Source of the DNA: Fusicatenibacter sp. | GTDB taxonomy: Bacteria > Bacillota > Clostridia > Lachnospirales > Lachnospiraceae | Assembly: GCA_022766945.1 (NCBI GenBank) | Contig: JALEOU010000067.1 | Span: 1 to 41,635 of the forward strand | Direction: 5' to 3' | Length of the DNA stretch: 41,635 nt | Part shown: piece by piece, positions 16,995 through 24,956 of the stretch | Position numbering within the stretch: position 1 is the first letter of the stretch | How the letters are laid out: each line of letters starts with the position of its first letter | The notes under the pieces: model-generated | Database searches by the model: none | What the model saw: the letters and a program-made list of their open reading frames with translations, nothing else | What the model was told of the DNA's origin: nothing | Position numbers and translations under genes: made by a program

Positions 16995-17453
16995 ATGACA
17001 GAGGAAAAGTTGAGACGTCTTTTGGATGCCTGTTTTGCTGCAAAGCGCATTGTGGAAACGCTGCCGGAGCTGCCTGACGGTATGAAGCCAAGACATATCC
17101 ATGTTCTGGAAGCAATCTGGGAACAGCAGAATCATCAGGGGTTTGGGCGTGTCAGCGATATCAGTGCACAGCTTGAAATCACAATGCCAAGTATTACAAA
17201 ACTGGTGCAGGAACTGGAAGGAATGGGAATGCTTAAAAAGGAAACCGATCCGAAGGACCGCAGAGTCAGTTTTCTGTATCTGACAGAAGCGGGAAGAGAC
17301 TGCGTGGAACGCTATGTGACACAGTTTCACAGGGAATGGGCAGAGGCGCTTCCTGATATTTCGGATCAGCAGGCAGAGGAAGTCATTCAGAGAATTGCCA
17401 GGCTTGGAGAAACTATGCCTGGAAGAAAGGAAGTAAAATATGGCAGCAGATAA
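16995..17453 (+). CDS. MarR-family transcriptional regulator
   Basis: A 152-residue winged-helix repressor of the MarR type. The helix-turn-helix and wing are clear: GRVSDISAQLEITMPSITKL then VQELEGMGMLKKETDPKDRRVSFLYLTEAG, with the conserved DPKDRR wing. It is followed by a MATE exporter whose ATG lies inside its 3' end (14-base overlap), the usual arrangement in which a MarR protein controls an efflux pump in response to a pump substrate. A promoter and a palindrome upstream support autoregulation. Confidence 0.9.
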   Translation: MTEEKLRRLLDACFAAKRIVETLPELPDGMKPRHIHVLEAIWEQQNHQGFGRVSDISAQLEITMPSITKLVQELEGMGMLKKETDPKDRRVSFLYLTEAGRDCVERYVTQFHREWAEALPDISDQQAEEVIQRIARLGETMPGRKEVKYGSR

Positions 17454-18786
17454 AAAGGAAATATCTTTTGTGGAAGGGTCCATCTTTGGTTTCCTGATTC
17501 GGTTTGCAATTCCGGTGCTTGGGGCATTGATTCTGCAGGCAGCGTATGGCGCCGTTGACTTGTTGGTTGTGGGGCAGTTTGGAGATGCTTCGAGTATTTC
17601 CGCTGTTGGTACCGGCAGTTCGTTTATGCAGATGGTTACATTTGTGATTACCAGCCTGGCGATGGGCTCTACGGTTATGATCGGCCAGCATATCGGTGAA
17701 GGAAAGCCCCGTCAGGCAGGAAAGACGGTGGGAACGTCAATTGTTCTGTTTGCAGTGATAGGAATCGCGATGACGGTTCTGCTGGAGCTTGGGGCAGGCA
17801 GTATTGTACAGATTCTGAAAGTGCCGGAAGAATCTGTGGATAAGGCGATTCTGTATCTTCGCATCTGTTCCGGCGGTATCCTGATCATTATTGCCTACAA
17901 TGTGATCAGCAGTGTGCTTCGCGGAGTCGGCAATGCGAATCTTCCGTTACTGTTTGTGGGAATTGCCTGTGTAGTAAATATTGCAGGAGATCTGCTCTTT
18001 GTAGCTGTGCTCCGTATGGATGTGGCAGGAGCAGCGTTGGCTACGGTTCTGGCCCAATTGGTATCGGTTATCGCCTCAATCTTCGTATTGCGGAAAGGAC
18101 AGCTGCCGATTGAGTTTTCTCTTTCAGACTGCAGGATTTACGGCGATGAATTAAAAAAGATTCTGAACATCGGTATTCCGATTGCAATCCAGGAGACGAT
18201 GGTTCAGATTTCCTTCCTGGTTATTAACTCTATCATTAACGGCATGGGACTGATGCCATCCGCCGGTTACGGAGTTGCGCAGAAACTGGTTTCCTTCATT
18301 ATGCTGGTACCGTCCGCTGTGATGCAGAGTGTGTCCGCATTTGTAGCCCAGAATATCGGTGCAGGCAAGAAGGAACGTGCAAGGAGAGGATATCTCACTG
18401 CCATGATCACGGGATGCTCTGTGGGAGTTCTGATCTTCCTGGCCGGATTTTTCGGAGGCGGACTGATGTCTTCTATATTCACCAATGATCCGGATGTTAT
18501 CGCCCAGAGCGCCGCTTATCTGAAAGGATTTTCCGGTGACTGTCTGCTAACCTGTGTGCTGTTTTCCAGTATCGGATATTTCAATGGCTGCGGAAAGAGT
18601 ATTCCGGTGATGCTTCAGGGAATTACAGCTGCCTTCTGTGTCCGGATTCCGGTATCTGTTCTGATGTCAAGACTGCCGAATACTTCACTGATGATGGTAG
18701 GATTTGCAGCTCCGATATCGACGATCTATGGTATCATTTTCTTTATCATTTGTTTTGTATGGATGGGTAAGAAGAAAGCAAAATAA
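17440..18786 (+). CDS. MATE-family efflux transporter
   Basis: A 448-residue membrane protein with about twelve hydrophobic segments in two related halves. MATE features include the N-terminal LIRFAIPVLGALILQAAYGAVDLLVVGQFG and the second-half counterpart IGIPIAIQETMVQISFLVINSIIN, with the family GIGNANLPL-like loop (here GVGNANLPLLF). MATE pumps export cationic drugs or metabolites in exchange for Na+ or H+. It is translationally coupled to marR and preceded by GGAAGGAAG. A strong terminator follows directly. Confidence 0.93.
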   Translation: MAADKKEISFVEGSIFGFLIRFAIPVLGALILQAAYGAVDLLVVGQFGDASSISAVGTGSSFMQMVTFVITSLAMGSTVMIGQHIGEGKPRQAGKTVGTSIVLFAVIGIAMTVLLELGAGSIVQILKVPEESVDKAILYLRICSGGILIIIAYNVISSVLRGVGNANLPLLFVGIACVVNIAGDLLFVAVLRMDVAGAALATVLAQLVSVIASIFVLRKGQLPIEFSLSDCRIYGDELKKILNIGIPIAIQETMVQISFLVINSIINGMGLMPSAGYGVAQKLVSFIMLVPSAVMQSVSAFVAQNIGAGKKERARRGYLTAMITGCSVGVLIFLAGFFGGGLMSSIFTNDPDVIAQSAAYLKGFSGDCLLTCVLFSSIGYFNGCGKSIPVMLQGITAAFCVRIPVSVLMSRLPNTSLMMVGFAAPISTIYGIIFFIICFVWMGKKKAK

Positions 18787-18836
18787 AAAGACCCCCAAAC
18801 GCCGCTTATTCAGCGGATGTTTTGGGGTCTTTTTTA
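18785..18836. terminator. Bidirectional terminator between MATE and NSS genes
   Basis: A long hairpin: the left arm AAAAAGACCCC(C)AAAC plus CCGCT pairs with AGCGG and GTTTTGGGGTCTTTTTT. A- and T-tracts on the two sides allow it to act on both strands. It separates convergent genes. Confidence 0.85.
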
Positions 18837-18844
18837 TCCGGGTT

Positions 18845-20200
18845 TTACACACGGACCCAACCCATTGCCTCAGAAACGGCAAAGATCAGAATCAGGGCCA
18901 GCAGGACAGGGGCAATCCATTTTAGCATCACGGTGTAGAACTTCTTTTCCTTAAAAGGACGGGTTCGTTCCACTTCTTCATAGATTACCTGAGGTTTGAC
19001 AAAAAAGCCGATGCATACACAGGTAAGAATCGCAACAATTGGCATCAGAATGCTGTTGCTGATAAAATCCAGAAAATCCAGAAGCCCCATTCCGATGATC
19101 TGGATAAAATCCAGCGGTCCAAATCCAAGCGAAACAATGCTTCCGACTATCAGAACGTAGATGCTGACGATCACGGTAGCCTTTTTGCGTCCCCACGAAA
19201 ATTTATCACAGACAATCGAGACATTGGTTTCGAGAAGAGAAATCGCCGAGGTGAGCGCTGCAAACAATACCAGAATAAAGAAGGCGCCTCCGATCAGAGA
19301 ACTGAACTTCATTCCTTCAAATACCTTGGGCAGTGTGATAAACATCAGGGAAGGCCCTTTGCTGAGCGCTTCCTGACTTCCGCCGGAGAATACGAAAACG
19401 GACGGAACAATCATAAGGCCTGCAAGAAAAGCGATCAGCGTATCAAATACCTCAATCTGCCGTACGGAACTTCGGAGATCATCATCCTTTTTCATGTAGG
19501 AGCCATAGGTGATCATAATTCCCATAGCCAGTGACATGGAATAAAAAAGCTGTCCCATGGCAGCCAAAACCGTGGTGGCTGAGAAATGACTGAAATCCGG
19601 AAGCAGATAATACTTTACACCTGCGAGTGCACCCGGACGTGTCAGGCAAAAACAACAGATGCCGATAATCAAAACAACCAGCAGGGGCATCAGTACCAGA
19701 CTGGCTTTTTCGATTCCTTTTTGAACGCCGATCATCACGACTGCCGCGGTAAGAACGGCAAAAAACAGAAAGCAGACAATCGGTTCCACCGGCTGAGTGA
19801 TGAAGCCGGTAAAATAATCATCGGATGCAGCGGCGCTGACATTCCCGGTGAGAAAAACGATCATATATTTTATGACCCAGCCTCCGATGACAAAATAATA
19901 GGGGCTGATAATAAAGGGAACGATACAGGCAAGATACCCTACAAACCCAAATCTCCGGTCCAGCTTCCGAAAAGCGCCGACAGCGCTCAGGCCGGTTTTC
20001 CTTCCGATAGCAACTTCTGTGAGCATCAGGGTAAAACCGAAGGTGACGGCCAGAAGCAGGTAGACCAGAATGAAGATACCGCCTCCGTACTTGGCAGCCA
20101 GATAGGGAAAACGCCAGAGATTCCCCAGCCCGACCGCAGATCCGGCAGCCGCAAACACAAAGCCGATCTTGCCGGAAAATGAGTCTCTTTTTGAATTCAT
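18845..20200 (-). CDS. Sodium-dependent transporter, NSS (SLC6-like) family
   Basis: A 451-residue LeuT-fold sodium symporter. The N-terminal motif FVFAAAGSAVGLGNLWRFPYLAAKYGGGIF is diagnostic of the family and holds the sodium and substrate sites. About eleven to twelve hydrophobic segments follow. Bacterial members usually move amino acids such as tryptophan, tyrosine or leucine; the substrate here is not known. ATG start preceded by AAGGAG on the minus strand. It is a single-gene unit with its own promoter at 20233-20261. Confidence 0.93.
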   Translation of the reverse strand: MNSKRDSFSGKIGFVFAAAGSAVGLGNLWRFPYLAAKYGGGIFILVYLLLAVTFGFTLMLTEVAIGRKTGLSAVGAFRKLDRRFGFVGYLACIVPFIISPYYFVIGGWVIKYMIVFLTGNVSAAASDDYFTGFITQPVEPIVCFLFFAVLTAAVVMIGVQKGIEKASLVLMPLLVVLIIGICCFCLTRPGALAGVKYYLLPDFSHFSATTVLAAMGQLFYSMSLAMGIMITYGSYMKKDDDLRSSVRQIEVFDTLIAFLAGLMIVPSVFVFSGGSQEALSKGPSLMFITLPKVFEGMKFSSLIGGAFFILVLFAALTSAISLLETNVSIVCDKFSWGRKKATVIVSIYVLIVGSIVSLGFGPLDFIQIIGMGLLDFLDFISNSILMPIVAILTCVCIGFFVKPQVIYEEVERTRPFKEKKFYTVMLKWIAPVLLALILIFAVSEAMGWVRV

Positions 20201-20232
20201 GTAAGAACTCCTTTCTTAGTAGTGATTTCTCT

Positions 20233-20261
20233 ATTATGCCATCATCCCAAAAGAAAAACAA
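20233..20261 (-). promoter_or_regulatory. NSS transporter promoter (TTGTTT-17-CATAAT)
   Basis: Minus-strand -35 TTGTTT (20256-20261) and -10 CATAAT (20233-20238), 17 bases apart, 33 bases before the ATG. Confidence 0.5.
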
Positions 20262-20352
20262 GAGTGAAAAGAAGATAAGAGAACAGTAATAACAGTAACA
20301 ACCAACGAATGTTTTAAGAATAAAACATACTCTGGTGTTTTGACGGAAGATT

Positions 20353-20361
20353 TGATACAAT
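20353..20361 (+). promoter_or_regulatory. Possible extended -10 for the glycosyltransferase gene
   Basis: TGA followed by TACAAT (20356-20361) matches an extended -10 box about 95 bases before the chosen start. A TTGACG nearby (20339-20344) is too close to act as its -35. Weak evidence. Confidence 0.3.
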
Positions 20362-20454
20362 ACTATATGGACATCAATTCAGAAATAGAAGTGTCCAAAG
20401 CTGCGTCATAATTATATGACGGTGGAAAAGAAATTACCAAGGAGTGAACAGAAC

Positions 20455-21774
20455 ATGAATCCAACTGTCAGTATTATCGTCCCGGTTTATAATTCCGAGC
20501 TATATCTGGAGCGCTGTGTGGACAGCATTTTGGGACAGGAATATACCGACTTTGAACTGATTCTGACAGATGATGGAAGCGGAGATGCTTCCGGGAGAAT
20601 CTGTGATGAATATGCAGCCCGTGATCCGAGAGTACATGTCATACACAAGGAGAACAGCGGCGTTTCCGACAGCCGCAACAGGGCGATCAGTGAGGCAAGA
20701 GGAACTTATCTGCAGTTTGTGGACAGTGATGACTGGATTACCCCGGATGCAACCAGACTGCTTGTCCAGGCAGCAGAATTATCCGACAGCGATCTGGTGA
20801 TTGCAGACTTTTATCGGGTGATCGGAGAGCGGCTGTCACCAAAAGGCGATATTGAGGAGGACGGGGTGCTTACCAGAGAAGAATTTGCGGACTGTATGAT
20901 GAAGAATCCGGCAGATTTTTATTACGGAGTTCTCTGGAACAAGCTGTATCGAAGGGACATTGTGGAAAAAAACGAGCTTCGTATGAATACGCAGATCAGC
21001 TGGTGTGAAGATTTTATGTTTAATCTGGAATACATCTGCTATGCAAATCGGTTTTATGCGCTTCATGCGCCGATTTATTATTATGTGAAAACAAAGGGGT
21101 CACTGGTCAGCCAGGGCACCAGTATTACAAAGACCATTAAAATGAAATTTATGGTGTTTGAATATTACAATAATTTTTATAAACATGTCTACGAGGAAGA
21201 AGAATATGAGAAGAAGCGGCTCTGGGTGTATCGTTTCCTGTTGGATGCGGCAGGGGACGGGACAGTTCCGCCAGCCATTCTGCCGGGTTCCAAAAAGCTT
21301 GGAGAGGAACGCGCCGGTATCTACCAGCAGGCGATTGAAGGAGAAGGTGTGCTCAATGACGCTTACCGTGACCGAAAGCTCTTGGAGCGTGCCCTGGAAA
21401 TCGCAGCCATGAAAAATGATATGACTCTGTTGGAGGCGAAAATGCTGCTCTGTATGGAGGCTACCGGAGAGCGGGTGAGCAAAAAGGAGCTGGCAGATTT
21501 TGCGGGTGTGTCCCGAAGCCAGCTGAACGGATTGCTGAAAAAACTGGTCTACCGTGAGCTGATTCGGACGGAAGAACAGCGCTCCGTGAAGGCTGAGCGC
21601 GGAATGCTTCAGATTACGTTTCTTCCGGCAAGCGAATCAGTGCTGTCTTCACTGCATACAGCTCTGGAGGAATATGAGCAGGAGAAATTTGCCGGCTTCG
21701 GTGAGGAGGAACTGATTCAGTATGCCTGTCTTTCCGAAAAGATCAAGGAGAATATACAAAAGAGATTGCTGTAA
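20455..21774 (+). CDS. Family 2 glycosyltransferase with C-terminal winged helix
   Basis: A 439-residue protein with two unlike parts. Residues 1-230 are a GT-A glycosyltransferase: VSIIVPVYNSELYLERCVDSI at the start and a DSDDW metal/nucleotide-sugar motif at 90-94, as in EpsJ-like enzymes. Residues about 330-400 look like a MarR-type winged helix (KKELADFAGVSRSQLNGLLKKL then a YRELIRTEEQ wing), ending in a helical tail. There is no membrane segment. The upstream ATG at 20416 was rejected because ATG 20455 has AAGGAG at proper spacing and begins at the family N-terminus. It is 16 bases before a FabT-like regulator, so both are in one operon. The role is unknown. Confidence 0.85.
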   Translation: MNPTVSIIVPVYNSELYLERCVDSILGQEYTDFELILTDDGSGDASGRICDEYAARDPRVHVIHKENSGVSDSRNRAISEARGTYLQFVDSDDWITPDATRLLVQAAELSDSDLVIADFYRVIGERLSPKGDIEEDGVLTREEFADCMMKNPADFYYGVLWNKLYRRDIVEKNELRMNTQISWCEDFMFNLEYICYANRFYALHAPIYYYVKTKGSLVSQGTSITKTIKMKFMVFEYYNNFYKHVYEEEEYEKKRLWVYRFLLDAAGDGTVPPAILPGSKKLGEERAGIYQQAIEGEGVLNDAYRDRKLLERALEIAAMKNDMTLLEAKMLLCMEATGERVSKKELADFAGVSRSQLNGLLKKLVYRELIRTEEQRSVKAERGMLQITFLPASESVLSSLHTALEEYEQEKFAGFGEEELIQYACLSEKIKENIQKRLL

Positions 21775-21790
21775 AGGAGGAAGAGCGCGC

Positions 21791-22228
21791 GTGGATCAGA
21801 GGGAGGTAATCAACGACGTATTGGTTCATCTGTTCAATAAGATCTGGAAACTCGAGGAAGAAGCAATTATCACGGAAGAATACAAGGATATCACCAACAA
21901 TGATATGCATATCATTGAGGCGATCGGACTGGAGGGCGGAAATATGTCTTCCATTGCGGCAAAACTGGACATCACCGTAGGTTCCCTCACTACATCGATG
22001 AACAGTCTGGTGAAAAAAGGATATGCGGAGAGGGAAAGAAGTGAAAAAGACCGGAGAGTCGTGTATATTCACCTGACGGGAAAAGGGAGAAGGGCGTATC
22101 GGTACCATGCACAGTTTCACCGCCAGATGGTGGATTCCGTGATGGAAGCGCTGGAACCGGAGGAAGTGCAGGTGCTGGTAAAGACACTGCAGGGATTGTC
22201 TGATTTTTTCCTTCAGTATAAGAAATAG
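21791..22228 (+). CDS. MarR regulator resembling FabT
   Basis: A 145-residue winged-helix regulator starting at GTG 21791 after AAAGGAGG. It resembles FabT, the MarR-type repressor of fatty-acid synthesis in streptococci and related Firmicutes: an N-terminal NDVLVHLFNKIWKLEEE helix, DMHIIEAIG, AAKLDITVGSLTTSMNSLVKKGY and the wing RSEKDRRVVYIHLTGKGR. FabT genes usually sit beside fabH/acp genes. Here none is present, and the partner is the glycosyltransferase/winged-helix fusion. The regulon cannot be told from this window. Confidence 0.8.
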   Translation: MDQREVINDVLVHLFNKIWKLEEEAIITEEYKDITNNDMHIIEAIGLEGGNMSSIAAKLDITVGSLTTSMNSLVKKGYAERERSEKDRRVVYIHLTGKGRRAYRYHAQFHRQMVDSVMEALEPEEVQVLVKTLQGLSDFFLQYKK

Positions 22229-22284
22229 AACTTTTCTCCCGGGAAGGCAGAATTGTTTGAAAGATAAGGAAAAAGGAGCATACG

Positions 22285-23169
22285 ATGGACCAAAAAGATC
22301 GGTATTCATCAAAACAAACACGCAAGGAAACGATTACTCTGCCGCGGAATCAAAAAATACGATTGATTGTGTCGGATGACCACGGAAGTTTTTCACCGTC
22401 TCACTATCATGAGGCGATTGAAGTGATCTGTGTCCTGGAAGGCTCTTCTGTTGTGACGCTGCCGGACCGCACTGTGACACTGGAGAGCGGACAGTTTCTG
22501 GTGATCAATTCCGGTCTGGTTCATACAGCACGCTGTCCATCTTCCGGAAACCGCACGATACTGATTCAGATACCGGATGAGTTTTTGTCTGCTTACCTTC
22601 CGGATCCGTCGCAGCTGTGGTTTTCCATTGATTACAACAGCAGCAGTGAGGCGGTACAGAAAAAGATACAAAGACTTCGGGAACTCCTTCTGGACATGGG
22701 AAAGATGAAAGAAGAAGAGCAGCCGGGATATATGCTGGGAGTCATGAAACTGCTGTTTGAGTTTATGGAAGTGCTGTATCAGAATTTCCTTCATGAGACA
22801 CCTGGCGATTACCACCCCAAAAGTGCCCGTGTGCTTTCGCGGCTGGATGCGGTTCTGAATTTTACGCAGGAGAACTACGCCAGAGCGATTCCCTTGAGGG
22901 AAGTATCATCGGTGGCTGCGCTGCAGCCGGAGTATTTCTGCCGCTTTTTCCGGCAGAATATGGGTATGACCTACAATGCCTATCTCAATGATTATCGCCT
23001 TTCAAGAGTCTATCGGGATCTGATAGCAACCGATATGGGGGTGGGGGAGCTGGCGGAAAAGCATGGCCTGACCAATGAGAAACTGTTTCACCGCCTGTTT
23101 CGGGAGCGGTTTCATATGACGCCGCTTCAGGTGCGAAAGATGGCGCGTCTTGCGGAAAACGGAAAATAA
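22285..23169 (+). CDS. AraC-family regulator with cupin sensor domain
   Basis: A 294-residue regulator. An N-terminal cupin-like domain (about 25-95, with FSPSHYHEAIEVICVLEGS and QFLVINSGLVHTARC) likely binds a small ligand. The C-terminal 100 residues hold two helix-turn-helix motifs, including LREVSSVAALQPEYFCRFFRQNMGMTYNAYLNDYRLSRVYRDL and VGELAEKHGLTNEKLFHRLFRERFHMTPLQVRK, as in XylS/AraC activators. Start ATG with AAAAAGGAG upstream. The next gene (nth) is 19 bases downstream. The target genes are unknown. Confidence 0.9.
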   Translation: MDQKDRYSSKQTRKETITLPRNQKIRLIVSDDHGSFSPSHYHEAIEVICVLEGSSVVTLPDRTVTLESGQFLVINSGLVHTARCPSSGNRTILIQIPDEFLSAYLPDPSQLWFSIDYNSSSEAVQKKIQRLRELLLDMGKMKEEEQPGYMLGVMKLLFEFMEVLYQNFLHETPGDYHPKSARVLSRLDAVLNFTQENYARAIPLREVSSVAALQPEYFCRFFRQNMGMTYNAYLNDYRLSRVYRDLIATDMGVGELAEKHGLTNEKLFHRLFRERFHMTPLQVRKMARLAENGK

Positions 23170-23188
23170 GAAAACAGAGGATAAGAAA

Positions 23189-23833
23189 ATGACGAAAAAG
23201 GAATTGGCACTGGAAGTGATAGAAAGGCTGAAGAAGGAATACCCGGATGCCGGATGTACCCTGGATTACGACCAGGCATGGAAACTGCTGGTCAGTGTGC
23301 GTCTGGCAGCGCAGTGCACAGATGCCCGCGTGAATGTTGTTGTGGAAGAGTTGTATGAGAAGTACCCGGATGTGGCTTCTCTTGCAGAAGCCACCCCGGA
23401 GGAGATTGAGAAAATTGTTCGTCCCTGCGGCCTTGGAAGAAGCAAGGCGCGGGACATCAGTGCCTGCATGAAGATATTACAGGAACAGTATAATGGAAAA
23501 GTACCGGATGATTTCGATGCGCTGCTGAAACTGCCGGGTGTGGGAAGAAAGAGCGCAAACCTGATTATGGGGGATGTGTTCGGAAAGCCGGCGATCGTCA
23601 CGGATACTCACTGTATCCGTCTGACAAACCGGATCGGGTTGGTGGATGGCATCAAAGAACCGAAAAAAGTGGAAATGGCACTCTGGAAAATCATTCCTCC
23701 GGAAGAGGGAAGTGATTTCTGTCATCGGCTGGTATATCATGGAAGAGATATTTGTACAGCACGGACAAAACCGCACTGTGGCCGGTGTGTCCTGTCGGAT
23801 ATCTGCCGGAAAAACGGAGTCGAAGACGATTAA
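23189..23833 (+). CDS. nth: Endonuclease III, DNA repair glycosylase/lyase
   Basis: Base-excision repair enzyme removing oxidised pyrimidines and cutting at abasic sites. The 214-residue protein has the helix-hairpin-helix LPGVGRKSANLIMG with the catalytic Lys, followed by VTDTHCIRLTNRIGL containing the catalytic Asp. The C-terminal 4Fe-4S cluster motif has cysteines in DICTARTKPHCGRCVLSDIC. Start ATG 23189 with a GAGG site; the longer TTG-started frame from 23150 would overlap the AraC gene and lacks a ribosome site. Confidence 0.95.
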   Translation: MTKKELALEVIERLKKEYPDAGCTLDYDQAWKLLVSVRLAAQCTDARVNVVVEELYEKYPDVASLAEATPEEIEKIVRPCGLGRSKARDISACMKILQEQYNGKVPDDFDALLKLPGVGRKSANLIMGDVFGKPAIVTDTHCIRLTNRIGLVDGIKEPKKVEMALWKIIPPEEGSDFCHRLVYHGRDICTARTKPHCGRCVLSDICRKNGVEDD

Positions 23834-23857
23834 GAGGTGGCTTTTTTGAACAGATGC

Positions 23858-23866
23858 TGTTATAAT
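23858..23866 (+). promoter_or_regulatory. Extended -10 promoter for MraY-like gene
   Basis: TGT directly before a perfect TATAAT (23861-23866) forms an extended -10 box 55 bases before the ATG at 23921. No convincing -35 box is seen. Confidence 0.45.
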
Positions 23867-23920
23867 TAAGAACGGACAGAAAGAAAAGCTGTCGGAATTT
23901 ATTTAGCAAAGGATGAGATT

Positions 23921-24871
23921 ATGTATCATTTATTGAGTCATTATTTAAGCGCCAGTCAGCTGGCGATGCTGGGAATCATTTTTACATTTCTGCTTACATT
24001 TTTTGCATTGAAACACCCGTTTCCGTTCCTGCCAAGTGATCACGGACGTGATTTTGCAGTCAACGGCAGTCTGTCCAGGGGAAAGATCCGCGGTGTCGGA
24101 CTGACGTTTGTCATCTGTTTTCTGGTCGGAGGCATTCTGTTCCTGCCGCTGGATGCGGAGATGGCCGTCTATGGAATCCTGCTTGTCTGCATCATGCTGA
24201 GCGGATATCTGGATGATGCGTCCGATACACCCTGGAGCGATTATAAAAAAGGCGCGATTGATCTGGTCCTTTCGATCGTTACCATGCTGACTTTTTTGAA
24301 TTACAATTCCATGACAATTCTGCTCGGTACATATGAGCTGACAATTCCGAAAGCGGTTTATCTGGTGCTGGGAATCATCCTGATCTGGATTTCCATCAAT
24401 GTGACGAATTGTTCCGACGGTGTGGATGGCCTGTGTGCGAGCTTATGTACCGTTGTTATTATCTCTTTCAGTATTATTTTCCGGGAACAGCTGGGCAGCT
24501 ATACCGTAGCAAATGAACTGCTTGTCGCTGCACTGCTGGCGTATTTGTACTTTAATACATCTCCGAGCAGTATGCTGATGGGCGATGCTGGTTCGAGAGC
24601 GCTGGGTTTTTACATTGCACTGATTGCGATGAAGTCTTCTCATCCGTTCTCCTATCTGCTCCTTGCTGGAGTATTGATCGTAGACGGAGGACTTGGACTG
24701 GTCAAGATCTTCCTGAAGCGATTTTTGAAGATTTCCATCCTGAAGAATACGCGTACTCCGCTTCATGACCATATGCGTCTGAAATACAAATGGTCGGATA
24801 CACAGGTGGTAAACCGGTTTATGATTCTGCAGATTCTGCTGGCGATCATTACCTGCCTGGTGATTCTCTGA
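23921..24871 (+). CDS. MraY-like polyprenyl-phosphate sugar-phosphate transferase
   Basis: A 316-residue membrane enzyme of the MraY/WecA family, which transfers a sugar-1-phosphate from a UDP-sugar to undecaprenyl phosphate. About ten hydrophobic segments are present. Motifs: GYLDDASD (aspartate pair), NCSDGVDGL, GDAGSRALG, and a final TPLHDHMRLKYKWSDTQV in place of the classic PLHHHFE. The altered HHH motif (His-Asp-His) separates it from housekeeping MraY. It stands alone with no mur genes beside it, so a paralogue for another glycolipid or cell-wall polymer is possible. A perfect 17-bp hairpin follows. Confidence 0.85.
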   Translation: MYHLLSHYLSASQLAMLGIIFTFLLTFFALKHPFPFLPSDHGRDFAVNGSLSRGKIRGVGLTFVICFLVGGILFLPLDAEMAVYGILLVCIMLSGYLDDASDTPWSDYKKGAIDLVLSIVTMLTFLNYNSMTILLGTYELTIPKAVYLVLGIILIWISINVTNCSDGVDGLCASLCTVVIISFSIIFREQLGSYTVANELLVAALLAYLYFNTSPSSMLMGDAGSRALGFYIALIAMKSSHPFSYLLLAGVLIVDGGLGLVKIFLKRFLKISILKNTRTPLHDHMRLKYKWSDTQVVNRFMILQILLAIITCLVIL

Positions 24872-24878
24872 TAGTTTA

Positions 24879-24924
24879 AAAGCCATGGAACCTTCGGCGG
24901 TTGGCGGGAAGGTTCCATGGCTTT
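24879..24924. terminator. Bidirectional terminator, 17-bp perfect stem
   Basis: AAAGCCATGGAACCTTC (24879-24895) pairs perfectly with GAAGGTTCCATGGCTTT (24908-24924) around a 12-base loop. It sits between the convergent MraY-like and GH31 genes and should stop transcription from both sides. Confidence 0.9.
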
Positions 24925-24956
24925 ATTGGTATCATACTTGCTCAAAAAAGAGCTGC

